Below are positions 45,684 through 57,549 of a DNA stretch of 64,000 bases, in pieces. The DNA is from Rapana venosa (lineage: Eukaryota; Mollusca; Gastropoda; Neogastropoda; Muricidae): contig CM054158.1 of the NCBI GenBank assembly GCA_028751875.1, forward strand, positions 10,574,320 through 10,638,319, in the 5' to 3' direction. Numbering within the stretch: position 1 is the stretch's first letter; every line of letters starts with the position of its first letter. Position numbers and translations under genes: made by a program. The notes beneath the pieces were generated by a model. That model was not told the DNA's origin. It saw nothing but the letters and a program-made list of their open reading frames with translations, and searched no databases.

Positions 45684-46602
45684 GCTATGAGACTGCCCAT
45701 CTGTGTTTTCGAGATCCATCAAACCAACCACGTAATGCACGTACCAACTGTACAGTTGAGATCTCACTGCAGAACCAAGCGTCACCCACGTGTTCACGCG
45801 GCCCTCATCTTCGTGCTTTTCCTTGCCCATCCCTCTGGTGCAGTCACTGTCACCATCTGCACTGTGTCACAGTGTCCCAAGAGTAAGAAGTGTTTCCCGC
45901 TGTGACAGAAAAGAGTGTCGTCTGCTTCTGTTCCCTCACCTCCAACAGACCTGGCAGTATACTCCGTATGCATTGTTGGCACTCCATTCTGTATCTCAAA
46001 TGCATCCTTGTGCCAGCTATGGACGGTTCGCGATCTTCGTGGTCTTGTTCCTGAAGTGAAAGTAGGGGGGCGCTATGAAAATTTGTTATCTTGGTTTTTC
46101 ACAAGGTTTTACCTTCTAAGTTCAGTGATAAACTTGCACACCCTGCACTTTTTTTTTATTACCTCTGTGGAACCAAATTTAAAGAAACAGTAAATAAGCT
46201 TTTTCGGAAAATGAGCTTGTCAAACACCCTCAACAGCCTTAAAGGTCCAAGCAACTAGAAAAGTTCAGGGAACACTGAATCATCTGAAAATGAAAACTTG
46301 AAGCAACAAACAAATGTTTTAAAGATGTTTTTGTGGAAGAAGGCGTTTGATGAATTCATATTTGGTAGATTACAAACCACAGTAAACACGTCTGTCAATG
46401 ACCAGAAAACACAACTGTTCACATAAAATCACCACTTTTAATGTCTTCCAAACAAACTTTGAGAGAAGTATAGACCACACATTTCAAAGAGCATGATGAA
46501 GCTACGTTTTTCTTACGGATTTTAAGGAGAAACAAAAAAACAAACACAACGAACAGTGCCACCATTCCCAACTCATCAGTACAACACAAAGTAGTCCTGT
46601 TT

Positions 46603-47716
46603 ATGATAACTCGTAACAATAGCAAGATACACGTGATTAAAGTATGAATAAACTGTGACATAGTCGAATAACTGTGACTATAGTATGAAAACTGTGATTT
46701 GTACCCATACATAACCTCGTGCACTATACCATGACAACGTGACTATAGTATACAACTGGGACTATAGTATGATCACTGTGACTATAGTATGATCGACAGT
46801 GACATAGCTACTACATAACCTGCACTATATATGATAACTGTGACTATATATGATAACTGTGGCTATACCATTAATAACTGTGACTATTAGTTATCGATAA
46901 ATGTGACTGTACCCCATAATAACTGTGATACTCAAGTATGATAACTGAGACTATAGTATGATAACTCTGTGACTAATACGTTAATGGTAACCTGTGACTG
47001 TTCCCATAATAACTCGACCTGTAATCTAAAATACCTGTGACTATAGCAATGATAACTGTGACTAATAGTATGATAACTGTGACACTACAGTATGATCATC
47101 CTGTACACTATCTACTGACCTAATAACTGTGACTATAGTAATGAATAACTCTGGCAAGCCACCAAGATAACTGTGATTAATAGTATGCACTACGCCCGGA
47201 CAAGACGACAATACACTATTACTATATACAATATCGCATAACTGTGACTATAGTATGATTAACTGTGGACTAATAGTATGATAACTGTGACTGTAGTAAT
47301 GATAACTGTGACTTTATATGAGAACTTGACTATATCATAGATAACTGACCATAGTATGATTGTGAGTTGCCTATACTTGTGTTCTGTGACTCTAGCAAGA
47401 TAACTTGTGACCGTGGCATGACAAACTGTGTAACCGTGCATGAATAACGTGTGACTGTGTACAAACTGATAACTTGTGACTGTGGCGCATGATAGTGTGA
47501 CTGTGGCATGATAACGTGTGACTGTGGGGATAACTTGTGACTGGTCTGCGGATGATAACTTTGTGACTGCGTGGCATGATAACGTGTGATTGTGGCGTGT
47601 CACTTGTGACTGAGGCATGATAACGTGTGAACTGTGGCATGATAACTTGTGATCCGCGATGCTGATAACTAGGACTGTTGGTCATGCGATAACCTTGTGA
47701 CTGTGCCATGATACCG
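46603..47716 (+). repeat. 20/21-bp satellite, exact copy
   Basis: Base-for-base copy of 30219-31332. Confidence 0.95.
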
Positions 47717-49047
47717 CCATCTGCTGTCACATCTCTGTCACATCTCCACTGCTGTCACAGATCTCTCCTTCACATCGTCCACTGCTGTCACCATCTTCAC
47801 TGCTATCACATCAAATCCTCTTTTACTTTTCTGAAACTAATGACAAGAACAAAACGCGGAAAGACCATGGATTGGCGTTCTCACGAGTCATTATTCCTCC
47901 GTGGAAGCCGGGGGCCTCTCAGTATTACCAGCAATCCCCCCCTACTGGAAATTCTGACTAGATTCCTCCTCTCTCTATCCTTCTCTTTCCTAACTCTGCC
48001 TTTCTCTTTTCTCATGTCACCTCCTACTTGTCACATCTATTTTCTTGGTCCATTCTCCTGCCCTCTTTTGCCCAGAATAAACATCAAAGGACAACAATTT
48101 TCTCTCTCATGAATCGGGATGCATTGTACCTGACTTGTCAGGCGCTTAACGGAGCAGGCAACGCATTTTATCGCTCATATGAAAAGTCAATGGTTGTTGC
48201 TGTATGAGCGATTCAATGCGAAGAAGAAGAAAGCTCCATTATCCAAAATCTTCTATTAAAGATATTTTTTATCGTTCAATTCTGTACAAGTCTACTGTAG
48301 ATCTCATATCTAAGGAATTCAACAAAATAATCTGACTGCGTCATAGATGATAGAGAATTTGGCATTGAGTTTTTGAAAAGACGTGGGTGGGGGTAATTGC
48401 CTCATGCTTGCCGTCCTTCTTAATACTTTAATGACCACACCGGCATAGGCCCTAACACTATCTTCATAATATTGAATAGAGGAACAGTTTGTGGCGTAAC
48501 CCAAAGCGCCAATTCACATGCACCACGCTCTATGGAACTTAACAAGGCCCATTGTCTTTTCTACAACCATGATCAAAATTGTCCCTTAACTGAAGGTCAA
48601 ACTGATCTCTGCACCTCTGTGGGTTCCTCCATAAGGCTTATGGGACTTTTTTGGACTCTGGTCGGCTTCTACCAAGTGAGCGTCGCTGTGGCTCATGGGA
48701 AGACTGAGACTCTACAACAGCTCCCAGTTCATTACTATTTATGAATGCCACTTTTGCGAACGTCTGTTGCTCACAATTACCTGACTAACACGCAGGTGTC
48801 TGTACTCTCGGGCCCGTTAGACGCCGGATCTATCTCAATATGATAGAATGTGTAGAGTCAGCCTCTGATCTAATAGTCCTGAAGCACAATGCACGTCCCA
48901 TACACAGCAGCCTGCAATCTACATGTACATCTTCACTGAACCTCAGTCACCCACGACAACATCCCCAGTCAGATATTCTATATTTACCAGGCAGAAATCG
49001 AAACATCAGCAACTCAGGTCTCCAGTCTGCATGAACTTATCTCTCCA

Positions 49048-49695
49048 ATGGCTTCAACACACCTCCCCGCAACAATGATGACGCACCTCATTAATTTTTT
49101 CAATTACTGCGGAATCAACACAGCAAATACACATCCATCACAGGCAATAAATGGACCCCACAACTTCATCAGACAATATCCCCCGCATGTTTTCGAGCCC
49201 CAAGCCCAGGCTTGCGGCACTTCAGAGGATCAATATATCCCTCCAATGGAAACGGCGTCCCTCTACAACGCAGACCGTAACTTATCCAATAATGTCCCTT
49301 GCCCAAGTGGTGTTCGCAGAAAACTCACGTTTGATAAGAACCACACGCACATTTTTACAACCGCCAGTGGGGCCCCACGCAATGATTTATATTCTGACCC
49401 GTTCCTCCCAGCCCAAAGTGGCAAGACCGGTTAGCGTACAGCCCATATACGCCGACCCCCTACACAACGACAGCCTCTCAAAGTCGACCCACCTACACGC
49501 CCACTGACGCACAGAGGCCGCACCCTTACCACTGCTTCAAAAAGGGTATCCACACATCGATTCCATTGTCCCCTGGATACCCTTATTTTCATCATCGCAG
49601 ATTTCAGGAACGCCAACCTACCCCTCAACCCCTGAACTTGACGGTGTCTGGCCATCAGACAAACCCTCCCACGTCTACCAAGTGACGACCACAGT
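49048..49695 (+). CDS. unrecognised open reading frame, exact copy of 32664-33311
   Basis: See the first copy: a 128-residue open frame followed by a one-base shift and a P/T-rich tail. Identity to the first copy gives no independent support for coding. Confidence 0.25.
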
Positions 49696-52353
49696 CGAAT
49701 TCTGAATTCACAATGATGTTCACTACCTAGTTTTTTACCATTTCTCCTGAATTACTTGCCTGATTGTCATTAGTTATGAGTATAGTCACACTTACATAAT
49801 TATGTGTGTGGCCCTGAAACTAGTCTGTCTTCTGTCAAGGTCCTTTAAAACATTGATACTCATACACGGGTGCATGGTGTGGTGTGGCGTGGGTATGCTT
49901 CGCACACGCACGTACGTGTTCGCGTATGTGCGTACGTATAATAATAAGTTTTTTCTGCTCTTCTAGTCACATGTTCTTTTTTCACAGTTATGTGTTTGTG
50001 TGTGCCGCTGTGTGTTGTGTGCGTGTCGGTATGTGTTGGCGCGCATGCGCACGTGTGTGTGTTTGCTTGTGGTGCTGTGTGTTTTGTGCGACATTTTTTA
50101 TTTGATCACGCTCCATTTTGCAATGTATCTAACCAATATGAAACCTAGCCTTTTTTGTGTCTTTGGAGATAATTTATCGTGTATCAATCTGCCTGCGTCC
50201 AGTACTGGCTCAATTACCCTTCATAGGATGACATTTAAGTGTTTTTGAGAGCACTTGACTTGACTTGAAATGTAATACACCTTCTACCCCACCGCCCACG
50301 CCCCCACCCCTACCAGCACTCTGTCCGCCCCCAGCCACTTCACCCAGCTCAACGTTTCTCTCTCTAGCGTACACTAGAAACTCTGCGGTGTGCGATCAAA
50401 TTCCACCACCTAATACTCCACATTAAGTGTGTGTGTGGGGGGTGGGGTGGGTGTGGTATGCCAAGCGTGCACCTATGTGTGCCGTAATGCTGTGGCAGGT
50501 ACGTTGTGTGGTGTGTGTGTGTGCTGTGTGAGAGTTGTGTGTGTCTGGGTGTGTCCGTGTTGTGAGCTCTGTCGTAACAAGAAATATGTAGGTAGCGTTC
50601 ATACTATGCAGTGCATTTTTGTATGAACTCTTCCTTTAACAATCATTCTACGTTAGAAGCTGGCATAACATCTACAAGGACTGATTCCTGTGTTCTGCAA
50701 CCCATGGCCCTTGAAATGTCCGCCTCTATGGTGACAGTTTAATTTGTATTACATATCAATTTGAGACAGTTTAAGTTTATATTATATATCTCTTGACATT
50801 TGTCGCTCGAGCACGCCCACCCATCGCAGTGCGACGCCAACAGCAGACAGGACCACACCAGTGGCCAACTCCTACACCAGGTCCAAGCTTATCTGTAGCA
50901 ACAGTGCTGATTGTGCTCATCACTTTCTTTTCTATTTTTCTTCTTCTTCTTTCTATTCTCTTAAATCATATTTTTCCAGGAACTGTGCTGATCGTAGTTC
51001 GCTCATATTTATTCATATTCTGGCATCTTTTATTTACAGGTCTTTACTGTATTGTATCTGACCTCGCTTGTTGAGGGTGATTTAGCGGTCGCTCTGTTGT
51101 TTGTTGTTTGTTGTTGCGTTGTTGTTTTAATCCCCTTTTCTCTCGGTAACCAACCACGCCACCTGTCGGCATTCTTCCCCCCCAAACTAACAGTCGGCCT
51201 GATTGAGTTAACACACAAATTGTGTGCTATAGAGTTGTAACAGATTTAACTCCTTTTCTCTCCCCCCACCCTTCCACCCCTATATCCCTATCAACCTCTT
51301 CACTTCCGCCTGACACCCCCCCCCCCATCCTGTACCCTCACACCTTCCCCCCCTCTCTTCCGTCCACCTGCCCTCCCCCCCCCCTACCTCGACCTCACGA
51401 CCCCCCCTCTCTTCTCAGGTCAGTCCTCTCCTCTCAAGCCTCCCTCCCACCCCCTTCATACACTCGCTCGCCTCCTCACTCCTTCTCCTCTCCCACTTAC
51501 CCCACCTACTCACTTCCCCCCTCCCCCCCCCCCCCCTCCCCGCTAATATTATTCCATTGCCTCTTCTCTTTCTCCTCTCCTAACTTCCCCATTCTTGTAT
51601 CACACTAATACATCCTCACTGACAAACTAAACCTCAATAGATGTATTCAAGACCAATTTCCATGGCCCCAAGGGATGGATTACGAATTTGCCACTAATTA
51701 AACCAGCAGTCAATAAAACAACTCGAAGCTATAACCACACGACTCATCACAACAAGCAAACCATTTTCAACACATACTAGGGCTTTCCGATTCAAGACTT
51801 TCAGCAACACATAACCAACACTGACATTCCATTCACCAGGATATAAAATCGTGCGAGCAGATCCACACACAGCCCAAAGAACACAGGTCTCCTAATCTAT
51901 ATGAGTGAGTCTGAACTTTCACCACGTCCTGTTCCATCTTGAACGATACGAAGTAGAATCCAACCTGGATTGAAGTTCACTATAAGACAAAGCGTTGCAG
52001 CACCTATTTATAATACGGGTTCTGCTACAGAAATCCACCAGAAATAGAAAAATTGGAAGACAAAATTTGACTCCATGATGAATGTAGACCAATTAGAACA
52101 TCTACAGGTGAAAATTTCTTACAAGGTTTTTTTTTTGAAAAAATTTATTTAATATTGACCTCGCAGCAAAAGTAAACAATCAACTTCGGACCCAGTTTAT
52201 GAACTCATTCAAATCATCACCAATTAGTTACTTAAACACAAGAGTCACTATCAAAATCTAACACAATTAATTGATTACAATCTACATGTCAGACCCTAAA
52301 AATATCATAGTCAATGTCTGTCCCTGTATATAACAGCAGCGAGATTCCCTACC

Positions 52354-53363
52354 CAGCCTCCTCTACCACATGGTCACCAAAAGGACACAAAAATTCCTAA
52401 AACCTGGCCATCTAAACCACAATAACCTAACGCTGACTCTCGGCAAAATATAATGAAGCAGACTTTTCTTACTAGAGTTTATAGCAGTTCCATGCTCTCT
52501 GGACAATCATCTCAATATTACTTCGCGATCCAGTCCTGGCATTAGCAGTCTCGGGATAAACGTGTTTTTACTGAACTCTATAACAAACCTGCCCCATTAA
52601 AAACCATAAAGGATCAAACATTGTCCCGGAAAGCGCTTGGTTCTACAAAAGGCACTAGAAGAAGCATGCTTATCTTATGAGAACCTTATTAAAAGAACAT
52701 ACAATATTATGAGCGAGGCATAAAACAAAAAGAAATACCATAAACTCACAAAAACGGCGAGAGAATAAGGCAAATATCTCTCCAAGACTACTTCATCCAA
52801 TCAAAATTCCAAGCCTGTAACGGAAGGCAATCAATCAAATAACAAATAAACATTTGTCTTCCAAGCTAATGTATTCAAAGTGAATTTTTCTGCAGAAAAA
52901 GTTTAACAATCATTCATTATATTTCATCTAAAATAATTAGCATTGAATAACTCAAAGTTCCAATTGCGCTCTCAATGAACTAAAACAATACTGCCAAGAA
53001 AAAGCCGAATTCCATCGCACACTCACATACAATTCATAATACTGCTTCTGACGTCTATACAACTCTATCTGACTCACATCAACAAACCAAGTACGCTTGG
53101 ACTCTCGAATGGAATAGATGTCAGAATAAGAAACTCTCAGCTCCAGTCTTCATACAGACCACTCTGACACATATCTATAAACTTTGCCTTCATAAGAACT
53201 ATTTCCCAACGCCTTCAAAACTGCCTAAGGTGATTCCCGAACCACCAATCTGGAGACACCTTCCGATCCCTCAAAATTATCAGCGCCAATCTCTATTATA
53301 TCTCCCCTTTTCAAACCCTTTGGAAAAAACATAATGATAACAATTCACCAGTCCACATATAGA
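52354..53363 (+). pseudogene. LINE-2 linker region, truncated by the repeat edge
   Basis: Exact copy of 35970-36979. The reverse-transcriptase motifs that follow in the first copy are missing here. The sequence switches within ATATAGA to unrelated DNA. Confidence 0.85.
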
Positions 53364-53438
53364 GCCTTCCCCTTGCCCAAAGCTCCCAGTTATGAAAGGA
53401 TCCAGCTGGCAGCAACGGGAAAATATTGCTTACATCCT

Positions 53439-53532
53439 AAATCCCATTGATCTGAAATCCCATTGATCTGAAATCCCATTGATCTTAAATCCCATTGATC
53501 TGAAATCCCATTGCTCTTAAATCCCATTTGTC
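53439..53532 (+). repeat. 16-bp tandem repeat, six copies
   Basis: Unit AAATCCCATTGATCTG starts at 53439, 53455, 53471, 53487 and 53503, with a partial sixth at 53519. Variants end in CTT, and one has GCTC for GATC. Confidence 0.95.
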
Positions 53533-53764
53533 AGCCTCATGCCTGCAGGACAGGTGATGGTCTTGACGCTCACAGAGTGTCCAGCCGCCGCCAGATGAGA
53601 GGCCTATTGTAGCACAGGGGAGAGAGATTTGCTTCCATCTGGTCCAACCTCTGAACTACAAAGCAAAATCAGAACAGTGGGGTGTGGCTTCTGAGGAGAG
53701 GCTGCATACATTCTACAATTCATCAGTCACCACCCAAGGAAACACAGCCTCGCACAATTTGCTG

Positions 53765-53823
53765 TTGTCTCCCGTTTTAGAAACATGGCATTACACCTCG
53801 AGCTCCCTCTGCAAGGGAGACAA
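53765..53823. repeat. 59-bp element with 9-bp inverted ends TTGTCTCCC / GGGAGACAA
   Basis: TTGTCTCCC at 53765-53773 is the exact inverse complement of GGGAGACAA at 53815-53823, with 41 bp between. Short palindromic elements with GTTGTCTCCC-like ends are familiar from mollusc DNA, as far as I recall. Here the stem is short and could be chance. Confidence 0.35.
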
Positions 53824-54230
53824 TTAGGGCCCGCCATCATTGTGCACCAATAGGAAACAGTTGCAGCAATACGTCAGTGCGACGCAAAGCACAGGTGCAG
53901 GGCAGCCTTAAAGTCATTGGTAATGATGAAGGTTAAGCAGTGATGTCGACATTGAGTGCATAATCATTGTTGCAAAGATAGCAGCAGCGACATTGCCGTC
54001 CATGCCCATGAGAGACTGTCCCTGCATAGTCAACATTGTCTGCAGACACCTTTCACCCAATGTAGCTAGGGGCTCATGTACTCATTTCATTCTGCACACT
54101 GAAGCACCTTTCACTAAGTCCATGAGATGACTAGGCCTATGTGATGTGGTGGTGGTGGTGGGGGTGTTTTGAAAGCATTGATGTCAAATAGGCCTAAATT
54201 TGTATATACTATGCGGTGTGTATGTATGTC

Positions 54231-54235
<5 letters not shown>

Positions 54236-54267
<32 letters not shown>

Positions 54268-54276
54268 AGAGAATGC

Positions 54277-54330
<54 letters not shown>
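54236..54330 (+). repeat. GA microsatellite followed by CAGA repeat
   Basis: A GAGAGA run (54236-54306) is followed by six or seven CAGA units (54307-54330). Confidence 0.95.
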
Positions 54331-54966
54331 GAGGTTTTCTCAGTGCTCAAGTTTGCCAGTGAAGACGACGTGCACACGGGGGCAGGTGTACTCGGCATAA
54401 CCTGGGTCATTCCTTCTACGCCTGACCAAGCTCTGGCACACCAAGACCAGTAGCTTTTATCATGCCGTTCAGTGGACAAAACTCCATGCTTTCACTCCCT
54501 ACTTCAGGAGAAAGGGTACATTGTTGCGTGCAGACAAATCACTCTTTTAATCAATACCTGTATGATTATTTAGTGTCAGAATATGATTCATTTTTACACA
54601 TTTTTAAGAGCGTAAAACCGACTTTACCTTTTCTCTGCTCAGTGTATAAGCGTGTAAAACAGATTTTAATCTATTTTTTTCTGGAATGAGAAAATACAAA
54701 ATGAGGGCATAAGAGCGTCAAGCCCTGTTTATCCACTTTGTTTTTGCTGAAGATTTCTTTGCCAGCGTATTCAATGATCTCCATTTAGCATATGATATTT
54801 AAAAATGTTGATTGTGCTGCCCTATAGGACAAAGGTTATGGTCATATCATACAGTTTATGATTTTGTCACATTGATTTTTATTATTGATAGTGCTTTTAA
54901 AAGTTTTGCTCCAATGGGATTGTTTTTCGCTTGAGTTTTTCTCGTCTTCAAATTGCGACTGCTGGA
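54331..54966 (+). repeat. direct repeat, unit 1
   Basis: It begins GAGGTTTTCTCAGTGCTCAA (54331; frame EVFSVLKFASEDDVHT) and contains GCTGCCCTATAGGACAAAGG (54817), ending with TTTTTCGCTTGAGTTTTTCT and AAATTGCGACTG. All these blocks recur at 55577-56612. No gene is recognised. The translated segment could be exon or repeat ORF. Confidence 0.85.
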
Positions 54967-55122
54967 TTGAAAATTACTGCAGAGCTTAATGTCATCTTGC
55001 TAAAAATGTTAAAAGTGTCATGCTTTTCTTGAACACAAATGCTAACTTGAACTTTCTCTCCCTCCCTCTATTCCATGTGTCAAGTCACTACATTGAACAA
55101 ATGTAAAATTTGGACAACAGAC

Positions 55123-55205
55123 AGCAGCAGCAGCAGCAGCAGCGCACAGCAACAACACAACAACAACAAAACAACAAACAACAACAACAACAACAACAAA
55201 ACAAC
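55123..55205 (+). repeat. CAG then CAA trinucleotide repeat
   Basis: CAGCAGCAGCAGCAGCAG is followed by CAACAACAACAACAACAA-type units interrupted by ACAAAA. A decayed equivalent is at 56783-56820. Confidence 0.95.
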
Positions 55206-55207
55206 CA

Positions 55208-55330
55208 ATGGATGCGCTGGATGACGGTCAAATCTTTGGGAGACTGAAGACTCAGCTGCCCGACAAAGAGGACAGTGCCCTGGTTGATGCCTCAGCAGTC
55301 TTTGCAGTGTGCTGTACATCATGTGTGAAC
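55208..55330 (+). CDS. possible first coding exon after a CAG/CAA tract
   Basis: The frame starts MDALDDGQIFGRLKTQLPDK and goes on EDSALVDASAVFAV, with acidic, non-repetitive composition and codon use unlike the surrounding low-complexity DNA. GTACAT at 55315 or GTGTGA at 55323 could act as a splice donor. The frame otherwise runs to 55414 through AT-rich DNA. I recognise no family. It could also be chance. Confidence 0.3.
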
Positions 55331-55576
55331 GACAGAACGTCCCAAATAACAGAATCTAAATTTATTATTTTTTTTATATACAATACATCAAATAATAACA
55401 ATTCACACAAATAACACACCACATCTATATACAATACCCCCTAACAATATATTCACTCTCCTCTCTCATTCTCCTTAATCATCTACCATAAAGACTCCCC
55501 CCCTATATCCCCCGAGAGAGAGACGCATCGAGAGGAGGAGAGTGACAGACAGACAGATCAGAACAAGGACAGACAG

Positions 55577-56612
55577 GAGGTTTTCTCTGTGCTCAAGTTT
55601 GCCAGTGAAGACGACGTGCACACTTGGTGGGAGGTGTATCCTGCCGCAACCCACCAACCTAAACCCCCCCTCCGCACGCCCGTCCACCCAATTACTACAA
55701 CCCCAATTGTCACATCCACCCCCACACGCCCCACATGCCACACCAAAACCCACCCCCTAAACCGACCCAATCAACTCTGCGACCCCCCACACAACAACAC
55801 CAACAAGAACACCCCCCCACAACCCCAGATCCCCCCACGCCACCGCACACCCCACCCCCCCTCCCCACTCCCCACCACCACCACACCACGACCCTCCACT
55901 TTCTCCACATCCCCAGACCCACCACACCCATACACCCACCCGCCCCCCCAAATCCTAACTCCAACAAGCCCACCCCTCCTCCAGCACCCCCCCCCAGCCC
56001 AACCCCCCACACCAAAACAAACACCAACTAAACCAACCTCATGTTTTCACTCCCTACTTAGCCCCCCCGAGCACAGGGTACCATCGTCGTCATGCATGCT
56101 GTATATTACTCGCTGGGATATAAGACTGGTACAGGTCGAGGGTGGTGGGGGAGACGTGGAAGATTTTGAGGATGGCGGTGAATACACTGTGTTAGTGCAG
56201 TAGCTCCCACCCCATCGGGATATAAGACGGTTCATGTGACTGTCTATGCTCAGGGGTGTTGCGGGGGTTTTATCTGAGTGGGTGGTTGGTAGTGGGTTTC
56301 GGGAAATTGGAGTTTTAGATACTTATCTGAGGGCAATTAAGAGGGCATTGCCAGAAGGTAATGTTGTGGGCTGAATCAGGGGGGCGGTGAGTGAAGATTT
56401 CTTTGCCTGAGTATTCAAGGTTCGACTTGTAGATGATTGTGTTTTATTAAAATGGTGATATGTGCTGCCCTATAGGACAAAGGTTTTATGGTCATATTAT
56501 ACAGTTTATGATTTTGTCAATTGATTTTTTATTATTGATAGTGCTTTTAAAAGTTTTGCTCAAATGGGATTGTTTTTCGCTTGAGTTTTTCTCGTTTCAA
56601 ATTGCGATTCTG
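55577..56612 (+). repeat. direct repeat, unit 2, with an inserted G-poor block
   Basis: The blocks of 54331-54966 recur here. The offset grows from 1,246 at the GAGGTTTTCT start to 1,555 at ATGTTTTCACTCC (56041) and 1,648 at GTGCTGCCC (56462). The extra length is largely the G-depleted tract 55648-56040. Confidence 0.8.
55648..56040 (+). repeat. G-depleted C/A-rich block
   Basis: About 390 bp with very few G and more than half C. The 204-residue P/T/N-rich plus frame and the G/V/W-rich minus frames through it are due to composition. Confidence 0.9.
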
Positions 56613-56620
56613 TTAACTCG

Positions 56621-56910
56621 CACCCAACATCCTTCAACCATACCAAATCACACCCAATACCCCCTATACTAAAAAACCCGCCCACCCCAATTCCTCCCCA
56701 ATACAAAAACACAACAACCTATACTAACCTACCAAACCAAATTAAAAAATAAAAACAACTTACTCACTACACCTTCCGTAGAGCAGCAGCAGAAAACAAC
56801 AACACACCAAACAACAAAACCACATTGATTTTCCATTCATCCTTACCCAATTCCTCCACTCCTCCTACCCTCATCCACCCCCCCTATTCCTCACATCATT
56901 AATAATCCAC
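56621..56910 (+). repeat. G-depleted blocks in place of unit-1 sequence
   Basis: Positions 56621-56775 are nearly G-free and occupy the place of 54970-55115 in unit 1: the distance from TTGCGA to the CAG repeat is 179 versus 166 bp. Positions 56820-56910 are again G-free after the decayed CAG/CAA tract. Confidence 0.75.
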
Positions 56911-57440
56911 CTCCGTCATATTCCGTGTTCTATGATACATCAATAGTGAAACACAAGACAGAATGTGTGTGTCCAACGTCAACTGAAATGTCTTGTAGAC
57001 GATCCCCGGATTCTTTATTTAGACTACCTAAAGTAAAAAGGTATAAATAGCGATATATGGTTCCCATGTCCCCCCCTTTTCACCTAGTGGTCGTTGGGGA
57101 GCGTGGGACATCTGTGACTTCTAGCTCCACTGCCCGGGGCCAGCCATTAGGGACTGGGAGGCGCCCATCTACTGCCGCGCTGCGGTAACGTCCCTCCACC
57201 GGACCCTTTTGTGGGGGTGGGCCTGTTGATTTTTTACCTGCCTGGGTAAACTGGGGGACAGTACGGTAGCCAAGGCGCGGCAATCGGTCTAATCCCTTTT
57301 GGACCTCGTGTTAACCATGATGGGTGGCTGACATTACAATGTGGATGATGACGGGTTATGCGTGAGGACGTATGTCCTCTGACCAGTACCCGGTATGTTA
57401 AGGTTCATTTAAGTTCACAGTCTGGAGTTTTTACATTTTC
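56911..57440. other. unassigned DNA, open on the minus strand at 57080-57283
   Basis: Natural-looking sequence. The 67-residue minus frame reads GPPPQKGPVEGRYRSAAVDG and ELEVTDVPRSPTT. It lies beyond the C-terminus of the minus-strand LINE-4 and may be its 3' region or another element. No family is recognised. Confidence 0.3.
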
Positions 57441-57515
57441 CCGATTACCATTATACCTTTAATTAACATAACCAAACCCTAACCTAAACAAACCCTAACA
57501 ACACTAATCGTTCAC
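57440..57515 (+). repeat. short telomere-like island
   Basis: AACATAACCAAACCCTAACC and AAACAAACCCTAACAAC are the same vocabulary as the satellite starting at 61.08 kb, isolated by 3.6 kb of LINE sequence. Confidence 0.7.
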
Positions 57516-57549
57516 TGTTCACTGTTCATGTTTCCACTGGTCACGAACC

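Larger units (their letters stand above)
45684..53363 (+). repeat. 7,680-bp exact repeat, copy 2
   Basis: Identical to 29300-36979, including all apparent base-calling noise. Its right edge cuts LINE-2 in the middle of its ORF. All subfeatures of copy 1 recur at +16,384: satellite 46603-47716, unknown ORF 49048-49695, GT tracts 49874-50089 and 50424-50564, C/T tract 51246-51606. Confidence 0.98.

Noticed and set aside
45684..53363. Recent biological segmental duplication
   Set aside because: The exact binary offset and length, zero differences in noisy DNA, and a LINE cut at the right edge make a data artefact more likely.
55589..56203. 204-residue P/T-rich protein
   Set aside because: It joins a short coding-like segment to a G-free block. 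Unit 1 of the duplication shows a different continuation.
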